From Conchocele bisecta (lineage: Eukaryota; Mollusca; Bivalvia; Lucinida; Thyasiridae): a DNA stretch of 64,000 nt. Shown here in pieces: positions 10,776 to 21,714 of the stretch. The notes under the pieces were generated by a model. The model ran no database searches, had not been told where the DNA came from, and worked only from the letters and a program-made list of their open reading frames with translations. The DNA is taken from contig CM055266.1 in assembly GCA_029237695.1 (NCBI GenBank), positions 119,960,569 through 120,024,568 of the forward strand, written 5' to 3'. The position numbers and the translations under genes were made by a program. Numbering within the stretch: position 1 is the stretch's first letter; each line of letters opens with the position of its first letter.

Positions 10776-12590
10776 TAAGTATAAACCTTTCATCACCACA
10801 CTTTACTCAATATCAATGGTTGTGTTGTAATGGAAAGAGGTTTTGTATAGCCGACGAAGGCCGAACAAACGGACGGACGCTAACTAAAAGGCAAATATGC
10901 CAACCTTATTTTCCCCGTGAAGCTGTGGAGTGGGTAACATAGCCACTTTCTCATATACGTTGGACTTGGCTACACACATCAATTAACGGGTTAGCGTGAT
11001 GCATTTGTCATTAGCGTGTGAAATTAATTACATAGGGCGTTACACCACTTTAGTATCATACGTGTTACTGTAACTGTGTATATTGTTTACACATCACAAA
11101 GGGTAGGTATTGCCTTGACAACCAATGTAGACTTTGATCATCAGTCTCATATACTAATGTACATGATTGGCTGTAAGTAATATAAAAATTGTAGCCTATC
11201 AAGCCACAGTTAGATCACGATTCGTCCGTATGTACGAGGAGATAATCAACGAGCTTTAGCGAGAGGATTATCGTCATCACACCCTCATGTCCATACATTG
11301 CCCATGTGCTGTGTAAATGCAGAATCAAAACTCGAAAATGTATCCAATATGTGATAATTTTATGGTATTGTATTGTGATATAAACAAGACTACATTGTTC
11401 TCGATGTAATATCACACTTTCAACATACTCCATTGAATGTAATCAAATAAAATGGTGCAGTCTGTTGATAGAGGTCATTTGTAGTGCATACGGCGTACAA
11501 ACCCCAAGATAATATATGAGCCATCATCTGAGACGGGTGTGTCTTCAAGTGCACCATGACCATACTCATAATGACGTGGCTGAGCAGTGCTATAAAAATA
11601 CAAGATTTATAACTGCTATGGCCTGCGTGAGCGGCATAGAGGCATACCAATTACCGCATACAAATATAAGCACAACAACAACAACTGATGTCCTGACGAT
11701 TTTGTCAGTTCAGACAAGACTTGCAAGTCGCCCTGCGTGACATCCAGACAACTCGGATTAATCCTCCCAATGTCAGACCGAATATACTCGCAGCTATGCT
11801 ATATTTTGACACATCAGTTGTACATTTAGTAATTTGTGTAATCGAGAACAGTGAGAGACTGGCAGTGCCTCGCGGCGGTGAAACGTCGCTTGTACTCGAT
11901 AGCATGTAATCATGATTTGTACCCTATGTAACCCGATACTAGAAACACGAATATTCTAGTATAGCGTTGCATAGGATGCTTTCGATCCAACATTTTCCAA
12001 GACCAAATCAGCGATATCTCAGTAATCGGAATGCTTTGTAAGCGACGCTGGTATAAAACTAACAGACTCGATTTCCAACGAGATTAATCGGCTAAAGCTT
12101 ACAAAGTGGACGGACTTGATTACAGTTGTCTGACTCCCGTGGGCCACTGGCTGAGAAAAGGGACTGTACGACATCGAATTACGGGCTTATAAAAGAAGTA
12201 TATTACACAACCGCCTGCGTTAATCTTGGTATAAACATATTTTATTAAATAATAATTTACATCAATTTTGAATATACAAGCAGTGTAAGAGGAATGCGTT
12301 AATTTTGCCAAGATTATCAATGTTTCTGACATCTACTGGCAATGCCCAACTTGCAATTAAGCGATTTTATTGTCTGAGCACAGTTCAGGCTCTGCAAATC
12401 AATCTGCTTGATTTCAAGCACAAACTTCAGGTACATTTATATTTTGAAATATAGAAATTGACACATATTGACAAGTTTAACGCAGGCGGTATTATATGAC
12501 TTGTCATTACGACCAGTGGAGGGCCTACTGTCTGTTCCACGTTTTGTCGCCGACGAACATTTGGCTATTAAACAAATTGAATCTCAGAAA
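10776..12590. other. Unique 1.8 kb, no supported gene
   Basis: No match to any repeat elsewhere in the window. Several 60-80 codon frames overlap on both strands between 11215 and 11909. Short minus-strand frames at 11480-11590 and 11640-11800 look somewhat exon-like but have no recognisable domain. I see no promoter or polyadenylation context that decides the matter. Confidence 0.4.
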
Positions 12591-12599
12591 TATTTAAAA

Positions 12600-12985
12600 G
12601 TAAGTACTTTTTCATCAATAACAAAAAAGTCACACTCCCAAAATTTCTTCATTTTTTTAATTCCATCAAATATTGATTTATTGCGAAAAAACAAGTTTCC
12701 TATGGGAATTTAACATGGTGCAAAAAGGAGGAGAAGAGGGAGGTGAGGTGAGGGTTTAAAAACGATTTGTCTTTGGAAATTGACTCCGAAACCTGTTTAG
12801 ATAGTTTGGAAATGATTTAAAGAAAAGTTAGATTTTGAAAATCGGTCGACAAATTCAAAAATTATTTAAAAAAATCTATTTTTAGCCTCCATGTTAAATT
12901 CCCACAGGAAAATCGTTTTTTCGCAATAAAATCAATATTGGTAGAGGGTGTCTTTTTGTTATTGATGAAAAACTACTTAGATTTA
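12600..12985. repeat. MITE-like element with ~100-bp inverted ends
   Basis: 'tttttcatcaataacaaaaa' through 'tatgggaatttaacatggtg' at 12608-12720 is repeated inverted at 12885-12975 ('catgttaaattcccacagg' to 'ttgttattgatgaaaaac'). The 'catgttaaatccc' end motif recurs near 39900, 46260, 47735 and 63790. Confidence 0.5.
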
Positions 12986-13108
12986 AATATTTTTAGATTT
13001 AATGTGTTCGTCGGCAGAAAAACGTGGATGCGCAGGCTGTGCTATGCTGATCACATACGTCGGAAGGTACTTTTTCTGAACAGTCGATGGTGGTGCGGAC
13101 ACACGATA

Positions 13109-13206
13109 AGTGGGGTCAGCGTGTAAGTGCACACACGAACGAACACGACAGGTTGGTTCCAACCTGTCGTGTTCGTTCGTGTGTGCACTTACACGCTGAA
13201 CCCACT
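13109..13206. repeat. 98-bp near-perfect palindrome, copy 2
   Basis: Same palindrome as 10399-10497, here with arms 'gtggggtcagcgtgtaagtg' and 'cacttacacgctgaacccac'. The flanking DNA differs, so the two copies are separate insertions. Confidence 0.85.
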
Positions 13207-13280
13207 GTAACATCAACACATTCATAGTGCAAACGATGATGCAACCGCAACATAAACATGTCCGTTCATTCTGATTGGTG

Positions 13281-15417
13281 CTAAAGGAAATGTACATGCC
13301 CACTCAGTAGACACAAACTGTTCTTTATATCAGAGATCATCTGAGACATTTTCTGGCAAAATAAACATTCATTCACCATTACCCCACGTATTCATTGGCA
13401 TTATTATACATTTTATATCCGACGCGAATTTCCACACTGATATCAGGGGCGATAACCGTGTTTCCTCAAACTGTTAACGGACATTACTATTTAGTCTCTG
13501 TATTTATTTTTTGATTTTGATGTGCAATGATCATACTTTATAATCTGTCAAAAATACAATTATAACTAATTAAACAAGAGGACCATGATGGCCCTAATTC
13601 GCTCACCTGACTCCATGAAGACCAGAGGAGAATGTGACATTGAATGTTAATGTGTTTTAAAAAAAGTGTGCTATTTTTAGACGGCGGTCATCTTGGATTA
13701 AGCGAGGACTCTCATTTTACCAAATCTGAAAATGCTTCACCCAAGGATCGGAACTTCCTATGAAGTTTGGCCAGCATCGGCCATGTGGTTCCTGAGAAAA
13801 AGACTTTCCAAATCTCAAATAAATGGACCTTTTGGCGGCCATCATGGATGACATAATCATCCGATTCCGACAAATATTGCGCCAGAGCAATCGCCTCATC
13901 GATACCTTCAATTTGATATATGACATGAGCATATTCGGTCAAAAATAAAATTTGACCCCACGGGCCACGCCCATTTTTGACCCCGGGGTCACCATTTTCA
14001 CATGTTTAAAAGAGCATTGTACATCGATCATTCCTACCAAGTTTCGTCGAAATCCGGCCAGTGGTTCATGAGAAAAGGATTTTTTAAGAATTTGTGCTAT
14101 TTTTAGACGGCGTCCATCTTGGATTAGCGATGACCTCCATTATAACAAATCTGAAAAGGCTTCACCCATAGACCATAACTGTGAAGTTTGGCTACCATGG
14201 GCCAAGCGGATCATGTGAAGTAGAATTTTTAAATCCCTAATAAAAGAACGACCTTTTGACCTTTCGGCGGCTATCTTGGATGACATAACCATCAGATTTC
14301 GACAAAACATTCACCAGAGTGATCGCCTCATTGATACCTTCGATTTGATATATAACATGACCATATTCGGTCACAAATAAAATTTGACCCCAAATTGACC
14401 CCACGGGCCACGCCCATTCTTGACCCCGGGGTCACCATTTTAACAATTTTGAAAGAGCATTATACATTGATCATTACTACCAAGTTTCGTCGAAATTCGG
14501 TTGGCGGTTCATGAGAAGAAGATTTTTTAAGAATTTATGCTATTTTTAGACGGCGGCCATCTTGGATTAGCAATGACCTCCATTTTAATAAATCTGAAAA
14601 GGCTTCACCCATGGACCATAACTTTTAAGTTTGGCTACCATGGGCCAAGCGGTTCATGTGAAGAAGAATTTTGAAATCTCTAATAAAAGAACGACCTTTT
14701 GACCTTTCGGCGGCCATCTTGGATGACATAACCATCATATTTCGACAAAAAATGCACCAGAGTGATCGCCTCTTTGATACCTTCAATTTGATATATGACT
14801 TGACCATATTCGGTCCAAAATAAAATTTGACCCCAAATTTGACCCCACAGGCCACGCCCATTTTTGACCCCGGGGTCACTATTTTAACAACTTTGAAAGA
14901 GCATTGTACATCGATCATTCCTACCAAGTTTTGTCGAAATCCGGTTGGCGGTTCTTGAGAAGAAGATTTTTGAAGAATTTGTGCTATTTTTAGACGGCGG
15001 CCATCTTGGAATACGCAATGACGTCATTTTAACAATTTTGTAATCCCCCTACCTAAGGACCATGATCATGAAGTTTGGTGACTATAGGCCCAATGGTTAC
15101 TGAGGAGAAGACGTTTGAAAATGTTCACGGACGACGACGACGGACGACGGACGACGGACGACGGACACATTGCGGTAACAATAGCTCACATGAGCTTCGC
15201 TCAGGTGAGCTAAAAATATCATGCCTCATTTGCATATGAATATAGCCTGATACCACCGCGAGTCACTATGAGTAAAATAAAAATTACTAAATGATTATGC
15301 CTGTATAGCGGGCACTCGTAATGTTTAGAACTGGTGGAATAATGAGTAGACTTATTTAATTTCTATAAAGAACTATAAAGTGCCTACTGAGTGCGTATGT
15401 ACCTTTAATATCAGCTT
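13281..15417. repeat. Repeat family A, copy 3 (split by 13573-15212)
   Basis: The left part runs from 'ctaaaggaaatgtacatgcc' to 'tataatctgtcaaaaat'. The right part resumes at 'aatatcatgcctcatttgca' and ends 'gtatgtacctttaata'. Joining the two parts gives the continuous family order seen at 328-1207. Confidence 0.6.
13573..15212. mobile_element. 1.6-kb 'cgctcacctga' element with three ~430-bp tandem units
   Basis: Starts 'acaagaggaccatgatggcc' and 'cgctcacctga', and ends with a (acggacg)n run and 'gcttcgctcaggtgagct', an inverted echo of the start. The body is a tandem of ~430-440 bp units whose first bases ('tagacggcggccatcttgga') fall at about 13678, 14104, 14546 and 14990. Each carries 'gaccccggggtcac' and 'tttcggcggccatcttgg'. 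It has no long frame. A partial relative is at 21715-22585. This start motif is common in bivalve genomes (general knowledge, not checked). Confidence 0.65.
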
Positions 15418-15450
15418 CATGTACGATAGGTAGGCAAACAGTGTAGTTCA

Positions 15451-15486
15451 CGCGGCGGGCGGCGGGCGGCGGGCGGCGAGCGGCGT
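15451..15486 (+). repeat. (GGCGGGC)n GC-rich microsatellite
   Basis: Five or so units of ggcgggc, sharply GC-rich inside AT-rich DNA, leading into 'gtccataatcaatgttaag', probably one end of another dispersed element reaching about 15720. Confidence 0.7.
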
Positions 15487-15787
15487 CCATAATCAATGTT
15501 AAGTTTTCTGCTAAATGTCCATTTCTCTGTTACTGTACAACCTAGGACCACCAAACATTGACAGCTTCATAAGCAAGGGGTGCCCACCACACATTATCCA
15601 ACATGTGACCTGTTTTTGACCTTCACCTATTTTTTCCGCGTGAACGTGAAGTACGGTCCTCCAATAATAAACACATGCGAAATAGGTAACACATATGTAG
15701 AAAAAAATTAAACTGTTGCGCATGTATAATAACCCGGGTTTGAGAAATCATTGTGCACATCGATACATCAAACCCGGGTTTGTCATA

Positions 15788-15999
15788 CAGTGGAACCTCT
15801 CTAAACCGGACACCGAGAAAACATCGGTGATCTTATTTTTGATGAGTTTCTTGGGCATTTATCTCGGGTGATAATGCTTGTTCGTGATCGCATAGAACAC
15901 AACTATTGCTCAGAATGATCAAATGTCTGATTTACAGTGAAACCTCTCTAAGCCGGACACCTTGGGGACCAGGGTGTCCGGTTTAGAGAGGTTTTACTG
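15788..15999. mobile_element. pogo-like MITE, copy 2, with TA target sites
   Basis: CAGTGGAACCTCTCTAAACC at the left and 'ccggtttagagaggttttac' with TG at the right, flanked by TA at 15786-15787 and 16000-16001. An internal arm 'cagtgaaacctctctaagcc' at about 15938 forms a second hairpin with the right end. The central 'tcgtgatcgcata' is shared with the other copies. Confidence 0.65.
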
Positions 16000-16252
16000 T
16001 AGTATGAACTGGTATTTCTACCCACGGACAAGAGTATGTTTTCTCACACACTCAAAGTGGTTTAACCGTGTGTTGGAATTGGCTCACATGTTTATTCCTA
16101 TCCTTCACGCTCTAAAAACAAGTTATGACGCCCCGCCAACTGATGCCATGTGGTTGTGTAAGAGAAAATACAAATTTGATTAATTTAGGAAAAAGTAGTA
16201 CCGTGCTTTCAAAGGCGGCATCGCAACGTGTGCTTTGGCATAATTAAAGGTT

Positions 16253-16498
16253 TCACTATTCCATCAGTTCTAAAAAATACGAGTGCCGCTATACATCTAT
16301 AATCATTTAGTGCATGTAATATTTATTTTAGTGATAGTGACTCGCGGTGGTATCAGGCTATTTTCATATCCAAATGAGGCATGATATTTTTTAATTATTT
16401 ATAATAATTTTTCACCTGTAAAAATAATATTTTGTGCAGATTATAAAGTATGATCATTGCACATCAAACGATAAATACAGAGAATAAATGTTTCCACA
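16253..16498. repeat. Repeat family A, partial copy
   Basis: 'cactattccatcagttctaa' to 'aaatacagagaataaat' matches positions 750-990. Both ends of the family are missing here. Confidence 0.5.
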
Positions 16499-16588
16499 AT
16501 GGGTTTCATAAGATATTTGAAAAAATAACCGTTATTGGGGATACTTTAATATGCTATTTATTAAACGAGTTTACTGATTTACTTTAGA

Positions 16589-16748
16589 TTTTATCCCGTC
16601 AACACAGTGCGTATCTGCCGTGAAACACGGTGCCGTGAAATATTTTTGATATCCTGTCAATACGACCTAATCACTGCGTATGAATATGTGCGGTGGCTGG
16701 GATTTATTTTTGCATTTTAAAGCCATTAATAGGTGTTGACGGAATAAA
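16589..16748. repeat. Family B MITE, copy 1
   Basis: Inverted ends 'tttatcccgtcaacac' and 'gtgttgacggaataaa' around 'ctgccgtgaaacacggtgcc'. It adjoins the hairpin MITE at 16753, an arrangement repeated at 24390-24620 and, inverted, at 32792-33095. Confidence 0.65.
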
Positions 16749-16752
16749 TATA

Positions 16753-16887
16753 ATAGTAGGTTAGTGCCGTGAATGGGAAAAATACCTGGCGCGGCTCGGA
16801 ATCAGGATGTGCTCGGCAGAGCCTCGCCCATCCCGTTTCCTAAGCCTTGCCAGATATTTTTTCCCATTCACGGCACTAACCTACTAT
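16753..16887. repeat. Hairpin MITE 'gttagtgccgtgaatg', copy 2
   Basis: Palindrome of 135 bp; arms 'atagtaggttagtgccgtga' and 'tcacggcactaacctactat'. The loop region is 'gtgctcggcagagcctcgcc'. Confidence 0.8.
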
Positions 16888-16897
16888 TCTCTATCTA

Positions 16898-17008
16898 TTT
16901 TCCTTATTTCTGAACCAAAGTATATGTTGTGACCACTCATTTGAACCGTCTCGGCGAGACGGTTCAAATGAGTGGTCACAACATATACTTCTGATGAGAA
17001 ATAAAGAA
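16898..17008. repeat. Third palindrome of the B/hairpin composite
   Basis: 'atttctgaaccaaagtatat' and 'gttgtgaccactcatttgaa' form a ~110-bp hairpin with the right arm, with apex 'cgtctcggcgagacg'. The same hairpin follows the hairpin MITE at 24637-24734. Confidence 0.65.
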
Positions 17009-17157
17009 ATTATTGAGCCTTGCCGGATATTTTTACTATTCTCAATATATATCATATGCATATCATCATACATTGAAGCTGTACTGATCACATGACCTGC
17101 TTTCTGTATCGGTCTAATTTGCATATATATTACATTGTGTATTATCATTACGTTAAT

Positions 17158-17367
17158 GCACTGCAAAAGCCTATCTAAACCGGACATCAATGAAACACCT
17201 GTGATCTAATTGTTGATGAGTTTCTTGGTCCTTTATCTCAGGTGATAATGTCTGTTCGTGATCGCATAACACACAACTATGGCTCAGAATGATCAAATGC
17301 CTGATTTACAGTGAAACCTCTCTAAGCCGGACCTCCCAGGGTGTCCGGTTTAGAGAGGTTTCACTGT
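17158..17367. mobile_element. pogo-like MITE, copy 3
   Basis: A diverged left end 'gcctatctaaaccggacatc' and an intact right end 'tccggtttagagaggtttca' with CTG then TA. The internal arm 'cagtgaaacctctctaagcc' is at about 17311. Confidence 0.55.
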
Positions 17368-17369
17368 AA

Positions 17370-18215
17370 TAAATTTCTCTGGAGAAACTCGACATAAAAC
17401 ACCAACTTCGTTCGGTCTGTAGTACGTTTGTAAATATAATGATCCTGATGATGAAATCATCGTTGCCGAGACATCGTGGGATTAAGGACAAGTCGATACC
17501 AATCGATAAGTAGTCATTTTCCCCACATGAATAAAGATGAACATATTTATTGATAGTCGATCATGATTCAGATGTGATATGAAAACAGATAATCGTAGTG
17601 AGTGATCTTTTAATATTATTAAATAAAATAAAAAAGTCATTAAACGAGTTACTGTTTATATAAGAAACGCGGTTATGCAGAGCTCTTATGAAATCGTACG
17701 GCGAGTTTCTAAAAATATGTTAATAAAAACGCGCACAATTTTCTGAAAATTACATCAAATGTTGACATAGATTTCGGAGCTGAATTCCGCATGAGCTCTG
17801 AATATTGTGTCAACTTTCGATGTCATTTTTCGAAATCAATACCGGCGACATATGGCCATTCGATACGGGAGATAATTCGGAAATCATGGGGTGCTCAAAT
17901 TCGGAAATCATGGGGTGCTCATATTCCAAACTGATATGTCGTAGTGACTGGAGAAATGGGGCTTATGTGTGTTGTGACCAGTGTATAGCCATATCAGCCT
18001 ATGCATCCGCACAGTCTGATCATGATCTGCACTATTCGTTGTTCCATCAATGAAACACCCGTCATGATTTTAACGAGCAATACAAATCGTTACCAGGCTA
18101 CATGAGTGTGCTATTTGACCAGGAGTTACACGGGGCATACATTTGTCTCACAGATACATATATTGTACATGCATATCGTTACAGTGTGTATCATAATTTG
18201 CCAGGCTCTGCGACT
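17370..18215. other. No gene recognised; short tandem duplication
   Basis: The clearest structure is a 27-bp direct duplication at 17877-17930 ('tcggaaatcatggggtgctc' twice). 'agtctgatcatgatctgc' near 18012 resembles the hairpin at 28525-28625. The 82-codon frame at 17805-18053 runs through the duplication and has no domain. Confidence 0.4.
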
Positions 18216-18219
18216 TACA

Positions 18220-18345
18220 TACCCGTGTTGAACCATATATGTCACAGAAACGAATATATCACACGTGTGATATATTCGTGCGAATGCGTCACACATGGTG
18301 AAGAATACGTACGAATACATCACACAAATGTGTGACGTTTACGTT
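18220..18345. repeat. 'cgaatatatcacacgtg' palindromic repeat, copy 1
   Basis: 'acgaatatatcacacgtgtg' and its inverted continuation, then 'gcgaatgcgtcacacat'. The block occurs inverted at 22590-22760, where it adjoins 'aaggttcaacatacccg', the inverse of 'cccgtgttgaaccatat' here. Confidence 0.55.
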
Positions 18346-18499
18346 TGGCATCACTACCCCTTGCAACAAAAACGAATGTGTCACATGTTTATAAAATATT
18401 GTCCAGACGAATGTCATATACGCCGGGTTATTTGAAAGTCATGTCACGCATGCAGACGAGGTAAATGTAAATGCTTTGATTTAACGACGGCACTGTCTC

Positions 18500-18690
18500 G
18501 ATGACCTTGCATGTCGATACCGATTATTTAAGTCCCCGTCCAACAGAACTAGGCTATCATGAATGTGTCTTGTCTTGCCAAAGGACACGCCGAATCGACC
18601 AGTGGCGGGATTCTAACTCGGGGTCTCCCGGTCCGGAGTCCGATGCTCTACCCACTGAGCTATTCCAGCTGATTTCAGACAGCACTAGAG
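18500..18690 (-). repeat. tRNA(Arg)-like SINE
   Basis: On the minus strand: 'atagctcagtgggtagagca' (A box, good D arm), 'ctccgga' with CCG in the anticodon position, 'gagttagaatcccgcc' (decayed B box), then 'gtcctttggcaagaca', the conserved SINE motif also at 3168. The anticodon stem and T arm do not pair properly, so it is a SINE head and not a working tRNA. Confidence 0.6.
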
Positions 18691-18699
18691 GCGTATCAT

Positions 18700-19150
18700 G
18701 TTATGGCGCTTATCGTCTGTCCGTCTTTTAGCAATTTGGTTTGCGCTCAAAATATTCTTGACATAGGATCCTCAAACCTGATATGCAAGTCAGCAACGAC
18801 CAGTGTATGACCAAGTTGAATTGACTACAGTGTGTCAAAGGTCAAAATCTCGTTGACTTTAGACAATGAAACGGTTAACGCCCTATAACTCGAGGACGCC
18901 ATGACCTAGAATGCCCAGTATTGGTGTTCAAGTTAGTAATGACCAGCTGATAATCCCTATTGATTTGAGGTCATTAGGTCAAAGGTCAAGGTCGCGGGGT
19001 GACATTGGACAATAACTCCAGAACAGTTGGTGCTAGGATGATCCAACGTTTGATTTTGAGGTCACTATGCACATTGTGGCACCACTGCGTGTCTTTTTGA
19101 GAAGGTGGGGGGGGGGGCTTATATGTTTGACAAACAACTCTTGTTAAACG
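18700..19150. repeat. Dispersed 'ggtcaaaggtcaaggtc' repeat
   Basis: Imperfect internal repetition of 'cagtgtgtcaaaggtcaaa' and 'aggtcaaaggtcaaggtcg', ending in a run of ten G and 'caaacaactcttgtta'. This resembles common bivalve non-coding repeats, by recollection only. No coding content is seen. Confidence 0.35.
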
Positions 19151-19367
19151 AATATGTTAAATGTCAATGTGTCATTCAAAGCTACCATCGGGCGTATATT
19201 GCTCTGCTTAGTTTAGTAGTTGCCTCCTGCACTTGTATTCATTATAACCCTTTCAACACCAAGTAACTGAGATGGAATCAGACTATTTCATTAACCATGT
19301 TCATTACAAATTTAAAATATTTTACATTTTGTTGTCAGATATTGGAGGTAAAAATAGAAATTTTGTC

Positions 19368-19434
19368 ACAAACAGTGCAGATCCTGATGAGACGGCTCAT
19401 TACGGGCCGGCTCATCTGGATCTACACTGTTTGC
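19368..19434. repeat. 'gatcc-tgag' hairpin repeat, copy 2
   Basis: 'gtgcagatcctgatgagacg' pairs with 'gctcatctggatctacac' around 'gctcattacgggccggctc'. It is a compact ~67-bp hairpin. Confidence 0.55.
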
Positions 19435-19509
19435 CAACTCCAGTATATAGGTATGTGGTGTTGAATGGGTTAAACGAATATTATTACATTTGACATACAA
19501 ATGTGGTAA

Positions 19510-19930
19510 ACGTTTTTATGCCCCCTATGCGATAGCGAGGGTGGCATATTGCTTTGCGCCTGAGGTTCCGTGGGTACGTCCGTCCGTACGTCCGTCCGTG
19601 TACATTTGCGTCGAAAAGTTTGTCCCAGTTTCTCCATCATGCCATATTTTCAATATTACTTGAAGGATTCCTTCAATACATAGACACTTGCTTTACCTGG
19701 ACATCTGTGACACACTCGCGCCACCAGTAACACGACATTGACCTTTGTAACCTTTGAAATGCAGATGAAATACTTAGCCATTTTTTTACGTCGAAAAGAT
19801 TGTCCAAGTTTCTCCATCATGTCATGTCTTCAATATTACTTGAAGGATTGCTTTACTATTTGGACAGTTCATTCTCCTGAACATGTGTGACACACTCACA
19901 CCAATTATGACAAAACTATACTGAACATTA
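19510..19930. repeat. 'tatgccccctatgcgatagc' dispersed repeat
   Basis: Contains 'cgtccgtccgtacgtccg' and two ~190-bp related halves, each with 'tgtcccagtttctccatcat' / 'tgtccaagtttctccatcat' and 'caatattacttgaagga'. It looks like a tandem-duplicated unit of a dispersed element. It is cut at 19932 by the next element. Confidence 0.45.
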
Positions 19931-19932
19931 TT

Positions 19933-21539
19933 AGGTTTGAGGCGGCTTTCAGCTGCGCCGAAAACCTATTGTATTCGTTGGTTTTTTTTTTTTTTGTTTT
20001 TTTTTTATTCAGCCGTTCAGTCTACAGCCCAAACCGCTGGTCGGATCGACTTCAAATTTTGCATGCCGATTCGGATCAAGTGTGAGCAGAGAATCAGAGA
20101 TTTTCAGAAATATCTTAATGCCACTTTCCACGAAACCGGAAGTGACGTCATATTTTCTATAACTTTCTATAACTTCCTTATTTTCCAACCGATTTGAGAG
20201 AGCTATAGGGATTTGAAGTTGAAATATGTACATACTTTTCAACGATTTTGCCGAATTTTTGCCGAATTTCGGCTGATAACGGGTGGTCTTTGCAAACGTT
20301 TTCCAATTTGTACAGTAATGTCAGCAACATAATTTCTTGCCAGTGTGATAGGGGAGTGTCAGGCGCATAAAAGATGATAATTTTCAGAGCTCTATCTTGA
20401 CTACTTCCGGTTCTATTGGATGTCAAAGATGAACGTCTTTTTTTCAAGTTTTCAAAATAGAGCAAACGGATGTGACGTCAGCTTCGTTATTTATCAATAG
20501 ATTTCAAAATTTCTTGCTGCGGTCGATATTTCAGTCACATTTAGCTAAAACTTTCCCGCTTTGTGCCCGGCCTATGGTGAAAAACAAACGAAAACTTCAC
20601 TGGCGGAATATTGCACATATGTAATTTCCGTTTTATTAGGTGTATTTACAAATGGCGTAAACTGCAATCTAGGGGCGATAACTATCGAAAAATAATCATC
20701 CGCTGACTTACGGGCTCCCTCCATCTACACCAAACCGCTGGTCGGATCGACTTAAAATTTTGCATGCCGATTCGGATCAAGTGTGAGCAGAGACTCAGAG
20801 ATTTTCAGATATCTGTTAATGCTACTTCCCACGAAAACGGAAGTGACGTCATACTTCCTATAACTTCCTTATTTTCCAACCGATTTCAAGAATTCTTTTT
20901 GCATCGGAAAGCTGACAAAATTCTCTATCTCAGATTCGCTGACAGTTTTCGGCTGTCTGCTCAAATAAAAGAGCCTTATGCATTTGAAGTTGAAAAATGT
21001 ACATACTTTTCAACGATTTTGCCGAATTTCGGCTGATAACGGGTGGTCTTTACAAACGTTTTCCAATTTGTACAGTACTGTCAGCAACATAATTTCTTGC
21101 CAGGGTGATAGGGGAGTGTCAGCCGCATGAAAGATGATAATTTTCAGAGCTATATCTTGACTACTTACGGCTCTATTCGATGTCAAAGATGAACGTATTT
21201 TTTCAAGTTTTCAAAATAGAGCAAACGGATGTGACGTCAGCTTCGTTATTTATCATTCGATTTCAATTGTTTTTGCTGTAGTCGATATTTCTGTCCTTTA
21301 GCTAAATCTTTGGCTGAGGATCGAACCCGGTATCCCTCGCTCCGAGCCCATCGCTCTACCTCTAAGCTAACCGGCCCCCCATCGGTGTGATGATGCGAAC
21401 ACAATAATGTTGGACTGTTCATTCTAAAACTTCAGAAATTCTTTTTGCAACCGATAGTTTACACCTTGGGCTAAAGCTTAGTTACACATGAAATCAATGT
21501 TTGAGGCTCAAACCGTTGATGCAGCTCAAGCTGCTCTAG
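19933..21539 (+). mobile_element. Helentron-like non-autonomous element, copy 1
   Basis: The 5' end is AGGTTTGAGGCGGCTTTCAG, which folds on itself with 'gccgaaaacct'. The 3' end is 'ggctcaaaccgttgatgcag' followed by 'ctcaagctgctctag'. The 3' hairpin (gcagct/agctgc) stands just before CTAG, and 'gaggctcaaacc' is an inward inverse of the 5' end. The flanks are TT on both sides. That set of traits (asymmetric terminal inverted repeat, 3' hairpin, insertion between T and T) is what is described for Helentrons/Helitron2. Inside, two ~0.6-kb related halves begin 'aaaccgctggtcggatcgac'. No Rep/helicase is encoded. Confidence 0.55.
21305..21385 (-). repeat. tRNA-like SINE fragment
   Basis: On the minus strand: 'ccggttagcttagaggtaga' (A-box-like) and 'accgggttcgatcctcagcc' (B-box-like). 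The anticodon stem is poorly paired. It lies inside the Helentron-like element at 19933-21539. Confidence 0.5.
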
Positions 21540-21714
21540 TTATATATGTAAAGTGTATTGGACATGTAAATATTGAACAGGCGAAACTGACCATCGGTTA
21601 ACAATTTGTACCATAATGTTTTATATTTAGTTACTATTATCATAGAAGTTTACATTTCATGCGATAGACTCTATATCACAGACATGGAGATTACAAAGTA
21701 ATATAACAAGAGGC
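21540..21714. other. No feature recognised
   Basis: A short AT-rich spacer between the Helentron-like element and the next 'acaagaggc' repeat; nothing seen. Confidence 0.4.

Noticed and set aside
11480..11800. Minus-strand segments reading 'HYEYGHGALEDTPVSDDGSY' and 'GRINPSCLDVTQGDLQVLSE', possible distal exons of the claudin-like gene
   Set aside because: They look protein-like, but no splice signals tie them together or to 31885, and other frames there are equally open.
13573..15212. CRISPR-like or other spaced repeat array
   Set aside because: Units are ~430 bp, contiguous and diverged, without unique spacers; this is animal DNA and the structure is a tandem-bodied repeat.
18600..18672. 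tRNA-Arg(CCG) gene
   Set aside because: The D arm is fine, but the anticodon stem and T arm mispair and the SINE motif follows directly.
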